From Atherix ibis (lineage: Eukaryota; Arthropoda; Insecta; Diptera; Athericidae), in contig OY282610.1 of the NCBI GenBank assembly GCA_958298945.1, forward strand, positions 66,647,088 to 66,711,087: DNA of 64,000 nucleotides, written 5' to 3'. The translations under genes were made by a program, and so were the position numbers. Shown piece by piece: positions 20,311 to 33,545 of this stretch. Below the pieces are notes generated by a model. The model was not told the DNA's origin, did no database searches, and saw nothing but the letters and a program-made list of their open reading frames with translations. How positions within the stretch are numbered: position 1 is the stretch's first letter; each line of letters begins with the position of its first letter.

Positions 20311-22640
20311 TTTTTTTTTTTTTTTTTTTTTTTGTAATCAGTTTCATTTATTATATATTCATTATTCATTACTTGTTCTGATGAAACTTAAAACTAAAGA
20401 ACTACCATATAATTAGACTAACTTAATGATTCACATTGGAATGCTCTAAGTTAAACATTCTATTTATATTTATTCTTACTTGTTTTTACCAAAATTTATA
20501 ATTATATCTTATTTTTTCTAGTTCCGTATTGTGTATATATTCTACTATTAAAAAATTTTGAAAAACATAGTTGTTTTTGAATGGTTTTTATTTTACTTAA
20601 AATTAAAAATTGGAAATAACTTAGGTAGTACTAAATCTAATAATATTACAAACTAATGACACAATCATAGTTCTACTATGTTATTATTTTATATCTTTTT
20701 ATATTCTATTTTATTCATTATTTTATTTTTACCCTTGTGCAAGCCACCAGTATTGGGATTTTCTATTGTGTTTGTTATTAATAGAAATTGCGGTGCTATA
20801 TTGTAGTGTGTTTATGTGGTTAGGACTTTCAGGATTAAACTTTATTGATTTGTCGGTTGCTCTGCGTTTAACATGGTAAAGAATGGGGACGTTTTCAGGA
20901 TTTTGTATGAAACCGTTTTTGTCTAAGGAAATGAAGGCTTCTGGTGGGATAAAACCTGACTTCATACCGCATTGGATATATTGGTCATTGGGATAATTAA
21001 CGTGGGCTATCAAGCTATTATTTGTATGGAGGGATGTTCGTGCGAAGTGTTTTCTACACATCGATATAATAAAATTATCTATTCTAATTACATTGGCCCA
21101 ATTGTATATATTTTGGTTTGAAATATAGTGCTTGAATTCGGAATTAGGTTTTCTGTGTTTGCCTAGACATTTTCTTAGGCATTTCCTTTCGAATATTCGA
21201 ATTTTTTCCATTATCGATGCACTTATGTTGTACCAAATTTGGCAACCATAGCATAAAATAGGCCTGATTAACGCTTGATATGCTATTATTTTTACTCTCG
21301 GTATAATATGTTTAGATTGAAAGAGTTTGTTCGCTATACCGAATGCTTTATTTGCTTTCTCTATTGCTTTATTAACATGTTCCGAGTAGTTTAGGTTACT
21401 TTTTAGCCATATACCAAGAAATCGTACACTAGGCTTATTATTGTAAATCACCCCCATTCTCCGTTCTAACGCGAAATTGTTTCCAATTTTTCCGAACTGA
21501 GTAGTGACACATATCGAGTTTGTTCCGAAACAGTATCGATTCACACTTGCTATGGTTGACTCTTAGGCGCCAAGAGTTAACGAAGTCTTGTGTAATATCG
21601 AGTATGTTTTGTAAGTTAGATTCTATATCGTTTATTTTGTGGTCGGCGGTGTATAGTGTAATGTCGTCTGGAAATGCAAGTGTAAATGTTTTACCCTGTA
21701 GATTGTTTATTTTGTTTAGAAGTTCGTTAATATATATTATGAAAAGGATTGGTGATGTGACGGTGCCTTGTTGTAGGCCATTATTTATCTGGTATACTTT
21801 ATCTTGTATGGAACCATTTATTTCCATTCTGAACGTTTTATTCGTAATCGCACTTTTGATAATTTTTATCAGGTGAGGTGGGAAATTATAATTAATTATA
21901 ATTCGGTCCATACTGACGTGAAGGCGTCAGAAAGGTCGACAAGGATTGCACCTATGCATTCTTTGTTATTGATATACCAGCATATATCGGACAGTAATTT
22001 GTTAGCGGAGTGGATCGTGGAATGTCCAGACCTAAATCCAAATTGATTGTCAACTAAAATGTTTTTTGTTGCTATTGTGTGTAGAATCGAGTCTTTGATA
22101 GTTTTCTCGAAAACTTTACTAATGTTTGGCATTAGGCTTATTGGTCGGAAGTTGTTCGGGTTAGTTGGGTCTTTTCCTGGTTTTCGAATGGCTATAACTT
22201 TTGCAACTTTCCAGTCTATGGGAAAGTAATAATTGTTCAATGCGTTATTAAATATTGTTGTGTATTGTAAAATGACTGTGTCGGTCAGGTGTTTAAGGAT
22301 ACTATTTGGAATATTATCCAATCCTGTAGAATTTTTTGCTTTTAGGTTTCTAAACTGGTTTAGTGAGTTTGTGGGGGCGGTGAAATAGTTGTTTGCTTGG
22401 TTTTCATTCAGTTTATTAGCTATGAATGTGTCCGAAAAATTAGTTAAGTTGTTGGTGCAATTTTATTGGTCGAACTGTTGAATTGCATTAGTTACTGTGT
22501 TGTTGAGTGTCTCATATGTACTATCTTTTAAAGTGTGTTTTGTCTGGATTGTCCAACCTAGTAGTTTGCCAATGTTTGCATTATGTGTATGCTCGGCTAT
22601 AACGAACCCGTTTAATTTGATTCCGAAATTTCGACAATTT
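20311..22640 (-). mobile_element. LINE of the Jockey/I superfamily, 5'-truncated, with poly(A)
   Basis: A T-run of about 25 at 20310-20334 is the poly(A) tail of a minus-strand LINE. An A/T-rich 3' UTR of about 400 bp and then a broken ORF2 follow to about 22640, where similarity to RT polyproteins stops in the linker (GKLLGWTIQTKHTLKDSTYE). The lineage differs from the 38-kb family: RT motif GLQQGTVTSPILF and the C-terminal FERKCLRKCLG block set it apart. I cannot place it in a clade with certainty. Confidence 0.8.
20729..22600 (-). pseudogene. LINE ORF2 (reverse transcriptase and C-terminal region), frameshifted
   Basis: Three overlapping frames cover it. First (22321-21896) NIPNSILKHL, AIRKPGKDPTNPNNFRPISL, FGFRSGHSTIHS and ILVDLSDAFTSVW. 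Second (21911-21438) GLQQGTVTSPILFIIYINELL and FPDDITLYTADHK, where the usual YADD has become FPDD. Third (21544-20729) FLGIWLKSNLNYSEHV, ALIRPILCYGCQIWYN, FERKCLRKCLGKHRKP and the end NRKSQYWWLAQG. Upstream in the first frame KAKNSTGLDNIP extends the RT start. Frame changes and the altered active-site motif make it dead. Confidence 0.8.
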
Positions 22641-24043
22641 TTGCTTCACTTTTAAGTTACTTAACCCGTAAACATACAATATACCTTCTCACTTTTTGTA
22701 TTGAATATTTCTCAGCAGAATTATACCCCTCATATTTTAATACATAAGACATAAGAGAATATTCAATTAAAATATTTGTACCTTTTAAAGATATTTGAAT
22801 AAATTATACGGTCTTTGTAGGAGATTTTCCCTATAGCAAATTGGGAATCGATCCTTTTGTCGAAGAGATTCTATTGGAACTTCTTTCAAAAAATCGAAAT
22901 AGTGCGGCGTATGACAGATAACAGACTTTGCAACTGAATTACGTTTATGGTATGCCCTTTAATAAGGACTTTGAATGGTAACATTGATAAAGTATCACGT
23001 TCAAGTCCAATCTAAAGGAAACGCAGGAAGAAATGTCCTTCGATTTTAAATTCTCAATCCTCTGAAAGACTGAACACTCGAAGGATATACGATGCCTTCT
23101 CCAATAGCTTCCTGGCAGTCTGCCAAGACGTTCTTCTAACAATGAATCTTCATATGAAAAGATAAGGTAAACTTGTAATTCAGTGTGGACATATTCAGAC
23201 AACAGCTTACAAGGAATTATTCTTAAATCGGTTCTGGAGTACTTCAATTTCCCTTATCGTATATAATCCTAGGGAAGAAATTCTCGCACAAGGACATATT
23301 CATAGGATGTGTTATTCTATTACGCAATATTTTTTTTCACTATTATGAATATTGTACAATATATTTTTTGGAACATTATTTATATAAAATTCTGTTGTTA
23401 GAAAACTATTAATACTCGTACTTTCTAATTCATTACTGTTTATGTGTACGTATTTAAGGAATAAATTATATTTTTAATAAAACAGTATTTTTCTCTTCGT
23501 ATATAATATGTTATGTTTTATACAATTATGGTTATTTCAGTTATCAGTAAAATTAATGCAGAAAATATTTCGATGGAATAAAAAAATATTAAAAATCTTT
23601 TAAAAACGCATGTTACTCGTAGTATGCTGTGTAGTTACTGGGATTATTGATCTTCTAAATTAAATATGCTAGTTCCATAGAAATAAATGCAAATAGAACT
23701 GAAATTGCCAGGTTTGGAATTAACAGATTTCTGTACTTTATTTGTAGAGTATTCAGTTAAAAAAATAGTATCTTTATATCTTTCGGAGTTGTAGCGTATT
23801 ATGAAATATTTTTCAATGGAGATTTCAAGCAAATTCATATAAGACAATGTTTAGTCAATAATAATTTAAATATTAGAAAGTATAGCCTATCAAACTAATG
23901 CACTTTTCAGTGTGAACCGCAGACTCATTTAACATACTTACTAAATTAACGAGAAACTTTGAGAAACTACCGGGAACTCGAAGGTTTACTATTTGATCAT
24001 AGAACAACGTTAAAAAATATATTAAATTTTCAATGAAAATTAA
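22641..24043. other. No gene recognised
   Basis: A 100-codon minus-strand frame at 22945-23247 has somewhat balanced composition but no motif I know; its plus strand also reads through with few stops, which suggests old decayed coding DNA. The rest is AT-rich. Confidence 0.4.
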
Positions 24044-25010
24044 CTAATCATCAATTCGGTTTTCCCTCCACTTACTCTACTACCCAAAAATGACATCGAA
24101 AGAAGACATTGTATCCTTTTTATCCTGGCCTGTTTTCAGACAGAAAACAATCTTTTGACCAAGTCTGGCATCCATGCTTAGTCTGGAAATTCAACAGAAT
24201 GCTTCCTTGTACAAATAACCTTTGTGGCGACGTAGTGAACTTAGTAAAAAGGAAATATTTGACAAAGGATTAAGACAGTCGGATCGGTTGATCATAGACT
24301 GGATAATATTCATAAATAATAAAAGCTGAGTTAAACGAAATATAAGGTTTCGTCCTGCACCTAATATTAAGATCAATCTCTTCAAACCGGCACTTCCAAG
24401 TAAATGAATTCAATGAACTATCTCCAATATTTACTGGTGTTTCCCGGGTAAATGTACTTGCTTCCATCCTTCAAAACATTATTACATCTGATATCCCAAT
24501 CTGCCTTAACATCTTCTTTGCTACATATCAAACCATATCCGTTAATATATTTTAATAGCAGTGCTACACCACAAGCCACTAAAGTTCGCTGTCTTGGACT
24601 GAACTTAGACAAATCCTTAACATGGAATCTTCAAACAAGACTTAAAAAACTACCACTAGACAGACAATACCGTCAACTACTTTGATTTTTAGAGAAATAT
24701 TATCGAGGGTCGCATTTATGTTGTTTACAATTGTGTTATTCGTCGTGATCTTACGTTCGGGATATATCTGCGTCTCGTTAAAGAAAGTTTCACTCTCGTC
24801 TTCACAAACATACCAATCCTCTTGTGAGGGAACTATCTTCAACTTTCTTCTTTATAATCCCCCATCGACGACTTAAACGTCATTGGTTCCTAGATTTATT
24901 AAAATTCTTACTTTTAACTTATGCTCCCATATGTGTGAGCAGCGACTAGGAGATACTTCGATGGATGCTCTCTCCCCATAATCCTACACGTTAATTACTA
25001 TTGTTACTCT
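24044..25010 (+). pseudogene. Jockey ORF2 relic, highly decayed
   Basis: It enters with NHQFGFPSTYSTTQ (reference QHQFGFRPEHSTIQ), then SFDQVWHPCLVWKFNRMLPC, SDIPICLNIFFATYQT where the YADD motif should follow, VRCLGLNLDKSLTWNLQTRLK (24583-24645), VVYNCVIRRDLTFG (reference RNTVIHRDLNVP) and finally the 3' UTR signature CGATGGATGCTCTCTCC near 24960. Stops, frameshifts and internal losses are frequent. It is an old copy of the Jockey family. Confidence 0.75.
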
Positions 25011-27340
25011 TCTAAAAATTAAATCAAAATTCGTGTTCCATAGTTCAAACTGATAGTGTGTGTGGCGTACATGAATTTTTATAATCGGAATTGCTTTATT
25101 GGAAGAAATGCACATGTAACATGAGACGTTATAGCGTTCAGAAAATGTGATGTGTTAGAGGCACAATCGCACGTTAGTTTTTCAAATCAATCGAATAATT
25201 AAAAGAACAATTTAACAAATCAATAAACTTATAAGCCAGCAAATATCGAATAGTTTAATTAATGTGAAGCGTTAAGGGACAAGTTTGAGATAATGGCGCT
25301 TTCACTAGAAGGACAAATTGAACAGTTCGTTTTCATACAAGGATCGTACTTCACCAACATTTCTATACAAGAGTCATCAATATCCTGTTTATACCGTTGA
25401 AATATTTAATCTTCTAAAAAAACTAATACGCCAAATGTTTATGAGGAAGTTTAACACAACATCAACGAGAGTGAACTGCTCCATTTGCTAAATTGTGTCC
25501 TTTGCAATACATTATGAAAAATTATACTCAGAGGTCTCAAGGATATAAGGAAACTACCGATTGCATCATTTAGGTTTCCATACATTTTTTTTCAAAACTC
25601 AACATACTCTTTTTATTGAAGGCATGTTGTGAAAACAGTCTTTTTGCACTAGAAGCCTTACATCAAATTTTTTCGGGTCTTTAGGACCTCTGGCGAACAA
25701 ACCATATACGGTGACACATGCGAATGACGATTTAAATCTGGTACACATTGCGTGTACGAATTAACTCCTAGAAAATGTTTGGTTGCGTTTTATCTGTACG
25801 AGCACATATTGTTGATAGCTAAGGTTAGATACGTGTAGTTTCTCACCAATTTGTCTACAGAGGATTTCGATATTATGGTAATATGGGTTTTCTGTTTTCT
25901 GTTGAGATTGAAAGGCATTATTGCTTACTTTGGATGATTGTGCAAATAGTGTAACCGTCAGGAAAATAGAATTTTGGCTTTCTTGTCAGTCTTTTTAGGT
26001 AATGGAACTGTTTAAATATTAGGCAGTACTTCGCCTTGGATAATAGTAAAACCCAATAATTATTTATTCAATTCTTCGTCATCACGGATGGGCAATTGTA
26101 AGTCACGTGAGATATTTCTTGCCTTTTCATAATAAACCATACACATGGACAATAGAAAATTGTAATCTAGCACAATTTAATCGTGACTTTAGAATAAAAA
26201 ATTTAATAAAACTTTATAATTTACTGTAAACCACCGAACAAACTTATATTCTCGAAGCCCAATCAAAGGTGAAGACACTTTTGCAAACTGATTCCTTTTG
26301 ATTCACATTTTATAATTGCAGTTTCAAGTTTTGCATTCTATTATCGATAAAATGCATTGAAATTGACTCTAAAGTAGCAACGGATGCTTGTGCTCAAAAT
26401 CACTCCTTTTTTCTAATGAAGGGATGCACTACTGAGGTGAAGTTTATAAAATTCAGGGTAGAAGTAGACCATACTAATATGGTTATTGTTTACACTAATC
26501 TACGACTAATCATAATATTTATTGTAAGTGAGAATACTCTAATTTCAAATATTATTTTTCGAGGACGTCCACAACATTTTAACTACCTTCAATTCTTGGA
26601 AAGATGTGAATTATATTGTAATTATTATATTCTGTAACTATTCTCAAGTGTAAACTAATCTGGTAATAAATAAACATTATTGGTATTATTGACATTTTAT
26701 TATTAACGTCCGTTTATTATCCTTAGGAGATAATAAGTAACATTTCTTAAACTTTGCACCTTTGAGAACCAAAGTTGTTTATTTTTAATAAGTATTTAAA
26801 TTCATACAAATTTTTAAAAGGAGGGTGTTATTATGTAAGCAAAAAAAAATAATATAAAAAAATTCCGTTTTCATTAATTTTCTTTCCACTTGTTAAATGC
26901 GTTTTCATTTTACAAAACGGCTTAGGCATATCCACACCATCTGACAATCTTAACGTTTCTACAATAGATATAAGATTTTATTTTGTATTTTTTTTATAGA
27001 AGAGAGGGGCTTATGTAAAAAAGCGATGAATAGTAAAGTACTTTCTGCCATTCGGTTTTCTTGAAACTTTTGATTCCAATTAGGATTCAAACAAGCCCAG
27101 AAACGCTCACGAGACCTCATTAACAAATCTCCTTCTTATTATTCGTCTTCTGTTTCCTTGTTTTTCTTTACTTCATCATCTTAGTGGAAATGAACTCCGC
27201 CAATGTAAATTAACCTTAGTCGTTTATGAAATCGAATTCTTTTGCCTTTTGGCCGGAGAGTGTCTGTTTTTCCATCTCAATTGCATTTATTTGGCATAAC
27301 AAATTTACCGACCCATAGAAAATGGAGAATAATATTTTCA
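25011..27340. other. AT-rich DNA, no gene recognised
   Basis: No RT, transposase or other domain signature on either strand. The last 110 bp (27242-27352) happen to be open in frame with the Jockey insertion that follows, which creates a spurious longer ORF. Confidence 0.5.
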
Positions 27341-27352
27341 GTGTTCCCACAC
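27341..27352 (+). repeat. Target duplication of young Jockey copy, left
   Basis: GTGTTCCCACAC here is repeated exactly at 29496-29507, directly after the poly(A) of the element. Confidence 0.95.
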
Positions 27353-29350
27353 AAACTTGTAAATGGGAAAGTTGATTGGGACATTTTTAGACAAAACTTA
27401 GACCAACAGATTCATTTACAACAAAGCCTTAAGAACGTACAAGAAATAGACGATGCCGTAAACGACTTGACTGTTTGCATACAGAACTCAATCACTAACG
27501 CCCACATAACTCATAACAAACCAACCATACGAGAACATGACTATAATCTTCCGCAAAAAATTCGCAGCTTGATAAGCGAGAAACGTCGAGCCAGGGCCCA
27601 CTGGCAACGTTCAAGAATGCCAAATGAGAAGAAAAAACTGAACCAACTACAACGAGAACTGAAACAAGAAATAATTAATTATAACAACGAACGATTTACT
27701 GAATACACAGAATCACTGACAACTAATAAGTCACTCTGGACAGCTACCCGACGAATTCTCAAATACAAAACAGCTACTCACCCGCTCCGGAATACCGACG
27801 GAACCTGGGCAAAAACAGATAAACAGAAAGCCGACATCTTCGGCAAACACTTAGAAAACATCTTTAAGCCTCACGAAGATGTCCAAGACATTCTGCATGA
27901 CGAACAAATATTCCGACAAATATCAACTCAGTTGCCCATAAGTCCACCTCCTAAGTTTTTCACTCCTTCCGAAGTTAAATTCACAATAGAACACCTTTCC
28001 AATAGAAAAGCCCCAGGATATGACCTAATAACTTCAGAAATCCTGAAACAAATTTCCAAAAAAACCCTCGTCCTTATAACCTATATTTATAATAGTATCC
28101 TCCGCACATCATTTTTTCCTTCCCTGTGGAAGTTTTCCATAATTAAGATGATCCCAAAACCCAATAAGCCCAAAAATCTTCCTACCTCATATAGACCTAT
28201 AAGCCTCCTTCCCATGTTATCAAAAATCCTAGAAAAATTAATCCTAAAACGCCTTTATCCCATTTTTGAAACCGAGGGTGTCATTCCTCAGCATCAGTTT
28301 GGATTTCGACCTGAGCATTCCACTATCCAGCAGTGTCATCGCGTAGTCGACTACATAGCGTGTTCGCTAGAGCGAAAGGAATACTGCCCAGGCGTGTTTC
28401 TTGACATTTCGCATGCTTTCGACCGTGTATGGCACCCTGGATTGCTTTGGAAGTTGCAGCGAGTCCTACCCTCGAGTTATTTCCACATCCTTAAATCTTA
28501 TCTCTCAGACCGATATTTTCAGGTAGCTGAAAATATGGAGTACTCTGACATTTATCCAATTTCCGCCGGTGTCCCTCAAGGAAGTATCCTAGGTCCTATC
28601 CTATATAACATTTATACCCATGACATTCCTTGCCACAAGAACATCCTAACCGCAACATATGCTGACGATACAGCCATCCTGAAACATCACAATGATCCTT
28701 CCACAGCCATTAGTATCCTACAGAACCATATCCACTCCTTAGAAACTTGGTTCAAAAGGTGGAGAGTGAAGGTAAATGAGCAAAAATCTGCTCATGTAAC
28801 TTTCACACTCTGCCGAGAACAAATTCCCGACATAACCCTAAACGGCAGTATTATTCCACAAAAAAATAGCGTACGTTACCTTGGACTTATATTCGACAAA
28901 CGGTTAACCTGGAACCTTCATACGAAAACTAAAAGACGTGAACTTAACGGACGATACAAACAATTCTTACGTCTCCTAGACATCAAATCGAAACTTACAA
29001 CAACAAGTAAACTATTACTGTACAATACGGTTCTGAAACCAATATGGACATATGGTCTAGAACTTTGGGGTTCGACTAAGCATTCCAACTCCCTTCCAAT
29101 CCAATCCCTTCAATCCCGAATCCTTCGTAAAATTGTCAATGCCCCCTTTTATGTGCGAAACACTGTTATCCACCGTGACCTAAATGTTCCATTTGTTCGT
29201 GAACTATGCATCTCCCGATATAAAAAATTCCATTCGCACCTATCCTTCCACCCTAATCCTTTAGGAAGGGAATTTTTCACTCCCACCCTTCCAGTATACA
29301 CCCATCGACGTTTAAAACGGCGATGGCCGAGAGATTATTTAAAATTATAA
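27353..29350 (+). pseudogene. Jockey ORF2 lacking the endonuclease, frame otherwise intact
   Basis: The frame is open from KLVNGKVDWDIF to the end, with no stop or frameshift. RT motifs are all present: KAPGYDLITSEILKQIS, PTSYRPISLLPMLSKILEKL, FLDISHAFDRVWHPG, GVPQGSILGPILYNIYTHD and ATYADDTAILK. It keeps the usual Tyr in SYRPISLL, whereas the full-length copy has Asn. It ends RDYLKL with TAA, one codon longer than the full-length copy because TGA has become TTA. The first 37 codons of the long open frame (from TTG 27242) are flanking DNA. Without endonuclease and a promoter it is not autonomous. Confidence 0.9.
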
Positions 29351-29495
29351 AATAAAATTACCCTGTTCTGAGGTAACATCGATGGGTGTTTTCCTCCACA
29401 TGTCTTCATGTCCTTGTATATTCCCATAAAAAATCTGCTTGTTACTAGCATAAGTAGTTGTAGATATCATTTGAAATAAAAAAAAAAAAAAAAAA
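27353..29495 (+). mobile_element. Young 5'-truncated Jockey insertion with perfect duplication
   Basis: It is nearly identical to 40580-42730 of the full-length copy from AAACTTGTAAATGGG onward, including the 3' UTR with CGATGGGTGTTTTCCTCC and a poly(A) of about 18 A. A perfect 12-bp target duplication (27341-27352 and 29496-29507) flanks it. Truncation at the endonuclease/linker border is the usual result of incomplete reverse transcription. Comparison of the two encoded proteins over about 660 residues shows seven substitutions. Confidence 0.97.
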
Positions 29496-29507
29496 GTGTT
29501 CCCACAC

Positions 29508-32500
29508 GTGGACTAAGAAAAGAAATCGGCGAAAAGTGAATATCTGTGCTATAATATGGATAAAAAGAAGAAATGTTAGCCGACGTCGTATGAATAATAA
29601 AATGCCGGCAATAACAAAATGTTCGGTTAGCTGAGCTAAATTAACGGAAAGAATACGAAAAATATCAGTGAGAAATTGCTCTTCATTCCCAAAGCAATAA
29701 TGCGTTTACTGACGCCATCATTGAATGCCTGTCTATGACTTCCGAATTTTATGTAGAATGTCAGAGGTTCAAGTTTCAAAACAATTAATACCGTTGATTG
29801 GCGATTGTTCAGATCAAAATCCTAAAAGTTTGAAAATAATTCATGCCACATACGAACAGTTTAATAGACAGCAAGGGTTGTGCGAATTGATTAGAAAAAG
29901 TTTTTTTTGGTGCAACTACTTTTCTTCTTCTTCTGCATGTGATTTTCTTTGTATGAAAAGGATTGGAAAACTAAAAGCAACCCTCTATTTTTATTGTCTA
30001 TTTTTTCAGCCAGAGCGGAGAGGCGTCAATATTTATTCTCGAACAGCTTAAGTGTCATACGAACAAAATAAGTAAATATCAAAATACGACGGATATGTTA
30101 ACGTATTAATAAGAAAGGATCATAGAATATTAAGGATTCCAATAGACGAACTGACGAAATAAAAATAGAAGAATTTGACAATTATCTTGAAGTATAAAAT
30201 ACCGTAGAATGTGTGAGGGGGCGAATTAGTCTGTGCAATGAAACTGAGGCCTAGAATTTGATCTTTTCTTTTTGTCATTCATTAGCAATCGATAGTTTTG
30301 GTTTTTAAGAAGGAATAAATATAAATATTGTCGGGAAAATGTTTTCCAAATAAAAAACTTATGTTGCTCAATAAATTTTTTGAATCCTGTCAGGATATTT
30401 TGTAGTTGTTTTCAGCAAGTCACTTCTGAACTGAGATATTAAAATGTTGGAAAGTCACCAGAAACAAAATGACACATTACTAGGAATATTATTATGCAAA
30501 AAGACGCATATATACCACGTTATCCTTCACATTGATGTCCATCTTTCGCTTGTAGTTTTAGTTAAATATAATTATCAATATTAACAACTTTCTTATTAAC
30601 GGTTTTAATAGAAAAGGACTGATTTAAAAGGAGAATTATTCTTCGGCGAATGGTGGTGGATGTAAAATAATTTTGTGTGACCGTTTGCAGAAGTCAGTCT
30701 TATGGTCTATGGCTTCTTCAATAAATTATGAACTATTAATTTTAAAGGCTAATTACGAGCAAAACCTATAAAAAGTCATTATTTCAGTATTTTGGATTTA
30801 TGGAACTTAGTTTTCTAATGAAAATAGAACGACTTCGAAATTATAAAATCAAAACTTGTGAATCGATTAAAGTCTTTTATCAAATTTTACTACTCATTTC
30901 AGTGTTTTGTTATATGACAGCATTGTTAATAGTGATATCGAAGGTAATATAATTGTTTATAGGAAGTTCAGAGGTATTAAAAATTGAATTTGCCAAAAAA
31001 TTTACAGAAAAAGTTGAATTTATGGCATTTCTTTACTCATTGCAACTGGGTTTGATTTGTTGACTCGATAGTTTCCATCGGAGTTGTGTTCGGTGCTTAA
31101 CATTTATATCACGAATGAATAAAAGCACATATATAGGATATAGGTACTTAACATTTATATGAATGAATAAAAGCACATACATATATAGGGTAAAACCATC
31201 ATCAAGTCTACCAAAATTCATTCGCTGGGTCATTATTGTTCACTTGCGTAGCTTTTAATCACTTAAATGGGTCTAAAAAGATACTGCAGTAACGGGTGGT
31301 GTAGTACCTGAAGATGTTATTACATTTATAGGACGCGCATAGTGATCTGAAACGAGGGCTTGTGGTGAACTAAGCCTTTTAAAGTCAGGGTTGAGATGAG
31401 CTGAATTTTTTGAATTGGATCTCTCTAAAAACTTAAAAACTGGAACAGTAAAATGGCAGGAAAGCTATTAACTGAGTGTGCTACAGGCAGGATCCCCTAC
31501 CAAATAGTAGAATGTTGTGAAGGGGGTCTATTTATTTGTGTGTTGTTATTCAGGATTTAATGTTCGAAACTCTGGTGAACAAAACGGATTATATTATAGT
31601 AGAAGGTCTTATTGAGTGTATGAATGGACTTCTAGTAATTTCTGTTTTTGACAATAACATAACAATCGTAATAACGAAATTTAGTGACCTCAAAAATGAT
31701 TATTATCCTTAAAGGCGATTGCAATTGATTTTTTGTCCAATAATTGTTGCCATATTCCTAATTTTTTTTTCTGTCAGGATCAACGCAGAATGAATGAGAT
31801 GAAAGTAGTGATTAAGTTTTCTGTCATAGCGACGGCTTCAGACCCTATTTTTATTGGATTTGAATCAAATTCGAGCGTGTTCGGTTATTTTAGTTAGAGG
31901 AGAGGGGAGTGTAGCCAACGATGTGAGAAATAATTTAAAATGTTCAAGAATGCGTTTTGGTATTTTATATATAATTCTACGTCGTTTTAGAAAGCATTCT
32001 TGGCTAGGATCACCAATTAGTTTTGTAGAAAATTGTCTTAGATTCGTAGTGTTTTTATTAGTCACGGTTGAATTCGTGCAAGGTGCAAATGTCAGTGTGC
32101 GTTTATTTTAATTAGTAATGAAAAGTTCGGAAACTCTTTATTTTGTCATTTTTTTAATAGATTTTATTTTTTATTAAAAATGCTTCTTCTTTCTTCCACT
32201 TTATTCATATTTGTAAATATTTAAATTTGGACGAAAACATTCGTGATGGAAAAGTTTTGTATGAATTCGAATTCAATTATAAATATTTCAAATGTTAAAA
32301 CGTTGAACATATTTTGAATATCGCGGAAACATCGAATAAAAAAGCGCAAGTTTATCAAAAATGATAAACGATAGAATTAGGATGGCGGACATGCGAATTC
32401 AATCCAAACAAATTGTGTCAGTGAAAATTTGGAAATTTAAATTTTAAAGCAGGAAGTGTATTGTAAAATAACAAAATCAAAGCAATAATTTTTGTACAGA

Positions 32501-32944
32501 TATGCGTGTATTTTGTTAATTATATGTGAGCGCTTACTTATGACCTTAATAAAAAAAGATCGAAAGTGTCTACTAGATAAAAGGATTTGATCGTGAAAAT
32601 AAGGTAGAAAACGGTTGATAATTTATTTGTATTAAATACAACTATTTCAGTGCCAATTTATTAGGCTAGTAAATGAAAACTTGAAAATGTATCTCACTTT
32701 TCGTACATACGGACTTGTATTTATCCAAAACGAGATTAATTCAATATTTATGAGACAATTACTTTGTTCTAAAATACTGTTCAGTGGCAAACTTAAGCGA
32801 ATAGCCAGAGTGGAAATTAAAATTAAATGTGAAATAAACAAAAACTGGAAGATAAAATTTTGCCGAGCGTATTATTAGGAACTTTTCTGGAAAATACCAT
32901 AAAATAGTTAACAAAATTTACATTCCTTGATTAAATCACATATA
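29508..32944. other. No gene recognised
   Basis: Open frames of up to 108 codons (29725-30051 plus) have no motif I recognise and a composition like the surrounding DNA. A short tandem duplication is at 31092-31189. Confidence 0.45.
31092..31189. repeat. Tandem duplication, about 50-bp units
   Basis: GGTGCTTAACATTTATATC at 31092 recurs as GGTACTTAACATTTATATG at 31143; both continue GAATGAATAAAAGCACATA and end ATATATAGG. Two units only. Confidence 0.8.
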
Positions 32945-33545
32945 CTCTTTAGTTTCAGATACGATAAAATGTGGGTTAGAGAGATCGGTGGTAGCAATTG
33001 CCAAAGGGTACGATTCACTGCAGCTTCGAAAGTCATCCAAGGTGCCTTGCACGGTCGAAAGTATGAGATATGTGAGCAAATACGCCTGAGAAGTATCCAC
33101 TTTTGTACGATGTATACGCGATTACGCGATGGCACCACTGGATAGTGGACTCCCCAGTTCATAATCCAAACTAATGCTAAGGAATTATACCCTCGGTTTC
33201 AACAATATGATGAAGACATTCAAGAACTTTTGATAAAATGGAAAGAAGGCTTATGGGTCTATGTGAGGTTAAATTTTTTTCGGTTTCTCTTTTGATTTTG
33301 GGATCAATTTGATTGTGGGAAACTTCCAAAGTGGGGGAAAGAATGATGTATGAATAATGTTTCTAAAGTTATCAGGTCATATCTGGGGGCTTGTTTTGTA
33401 GGTGTCATATTACCTTCGGAGGATGCAAAGTTTGGAGGAGATGGATTTATTGACAACTGTGCTGATATTTTGTCTATTTATTTTTTCGTGATTTAAAAGT
33501 ATTTACTAAATGAGGTCCAAATGCCTTATTTATAGCATTGGTGAT
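32945..33545 (-). pseudogene. Jockey ORF2 relic, RT core
   Basis: Read on the minus strand from 33545: AFGPHLVNTFKS (reference IFGKHLENIFKP), NKPPRYDLITLETL in the KAPGYDLI block, LWKFPTIKLIPKSK, HRPISLLSILSKVLE, VETEGIIP, then STIQWCHRVIAYTS, GVFAHISHTFDRARHLG and SKLQ-stop-IVP down to about 32945. Order and spacing follow the 38-kb element. Many frameshifts and stops. The slightly GC-richer island at 32960-33150 is this relic and not a host exon. Confidence 0.75.

Noticed and set aside
22945..23247. 100-codon minus ORF as a host gene
   Set aside because: No recognisable domain, no start context or splice evidence; left as unexplained sequence.
27242..29350. A single 702-residue protein starting at TTG 27242
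   Set aside because: The first 37 codons are flanking DNA including the left target duplication; the element starts at 27353. The chimera results from chance in-frame truncation.
32908..33162. GC-richer patch with open frames on both strands, possible host exon
   Set aside because: In a third minus frame it reads STIQWCHRVIAYTS and ISHTFDRARHLG, continuing the adjacent Jockey RT relic.
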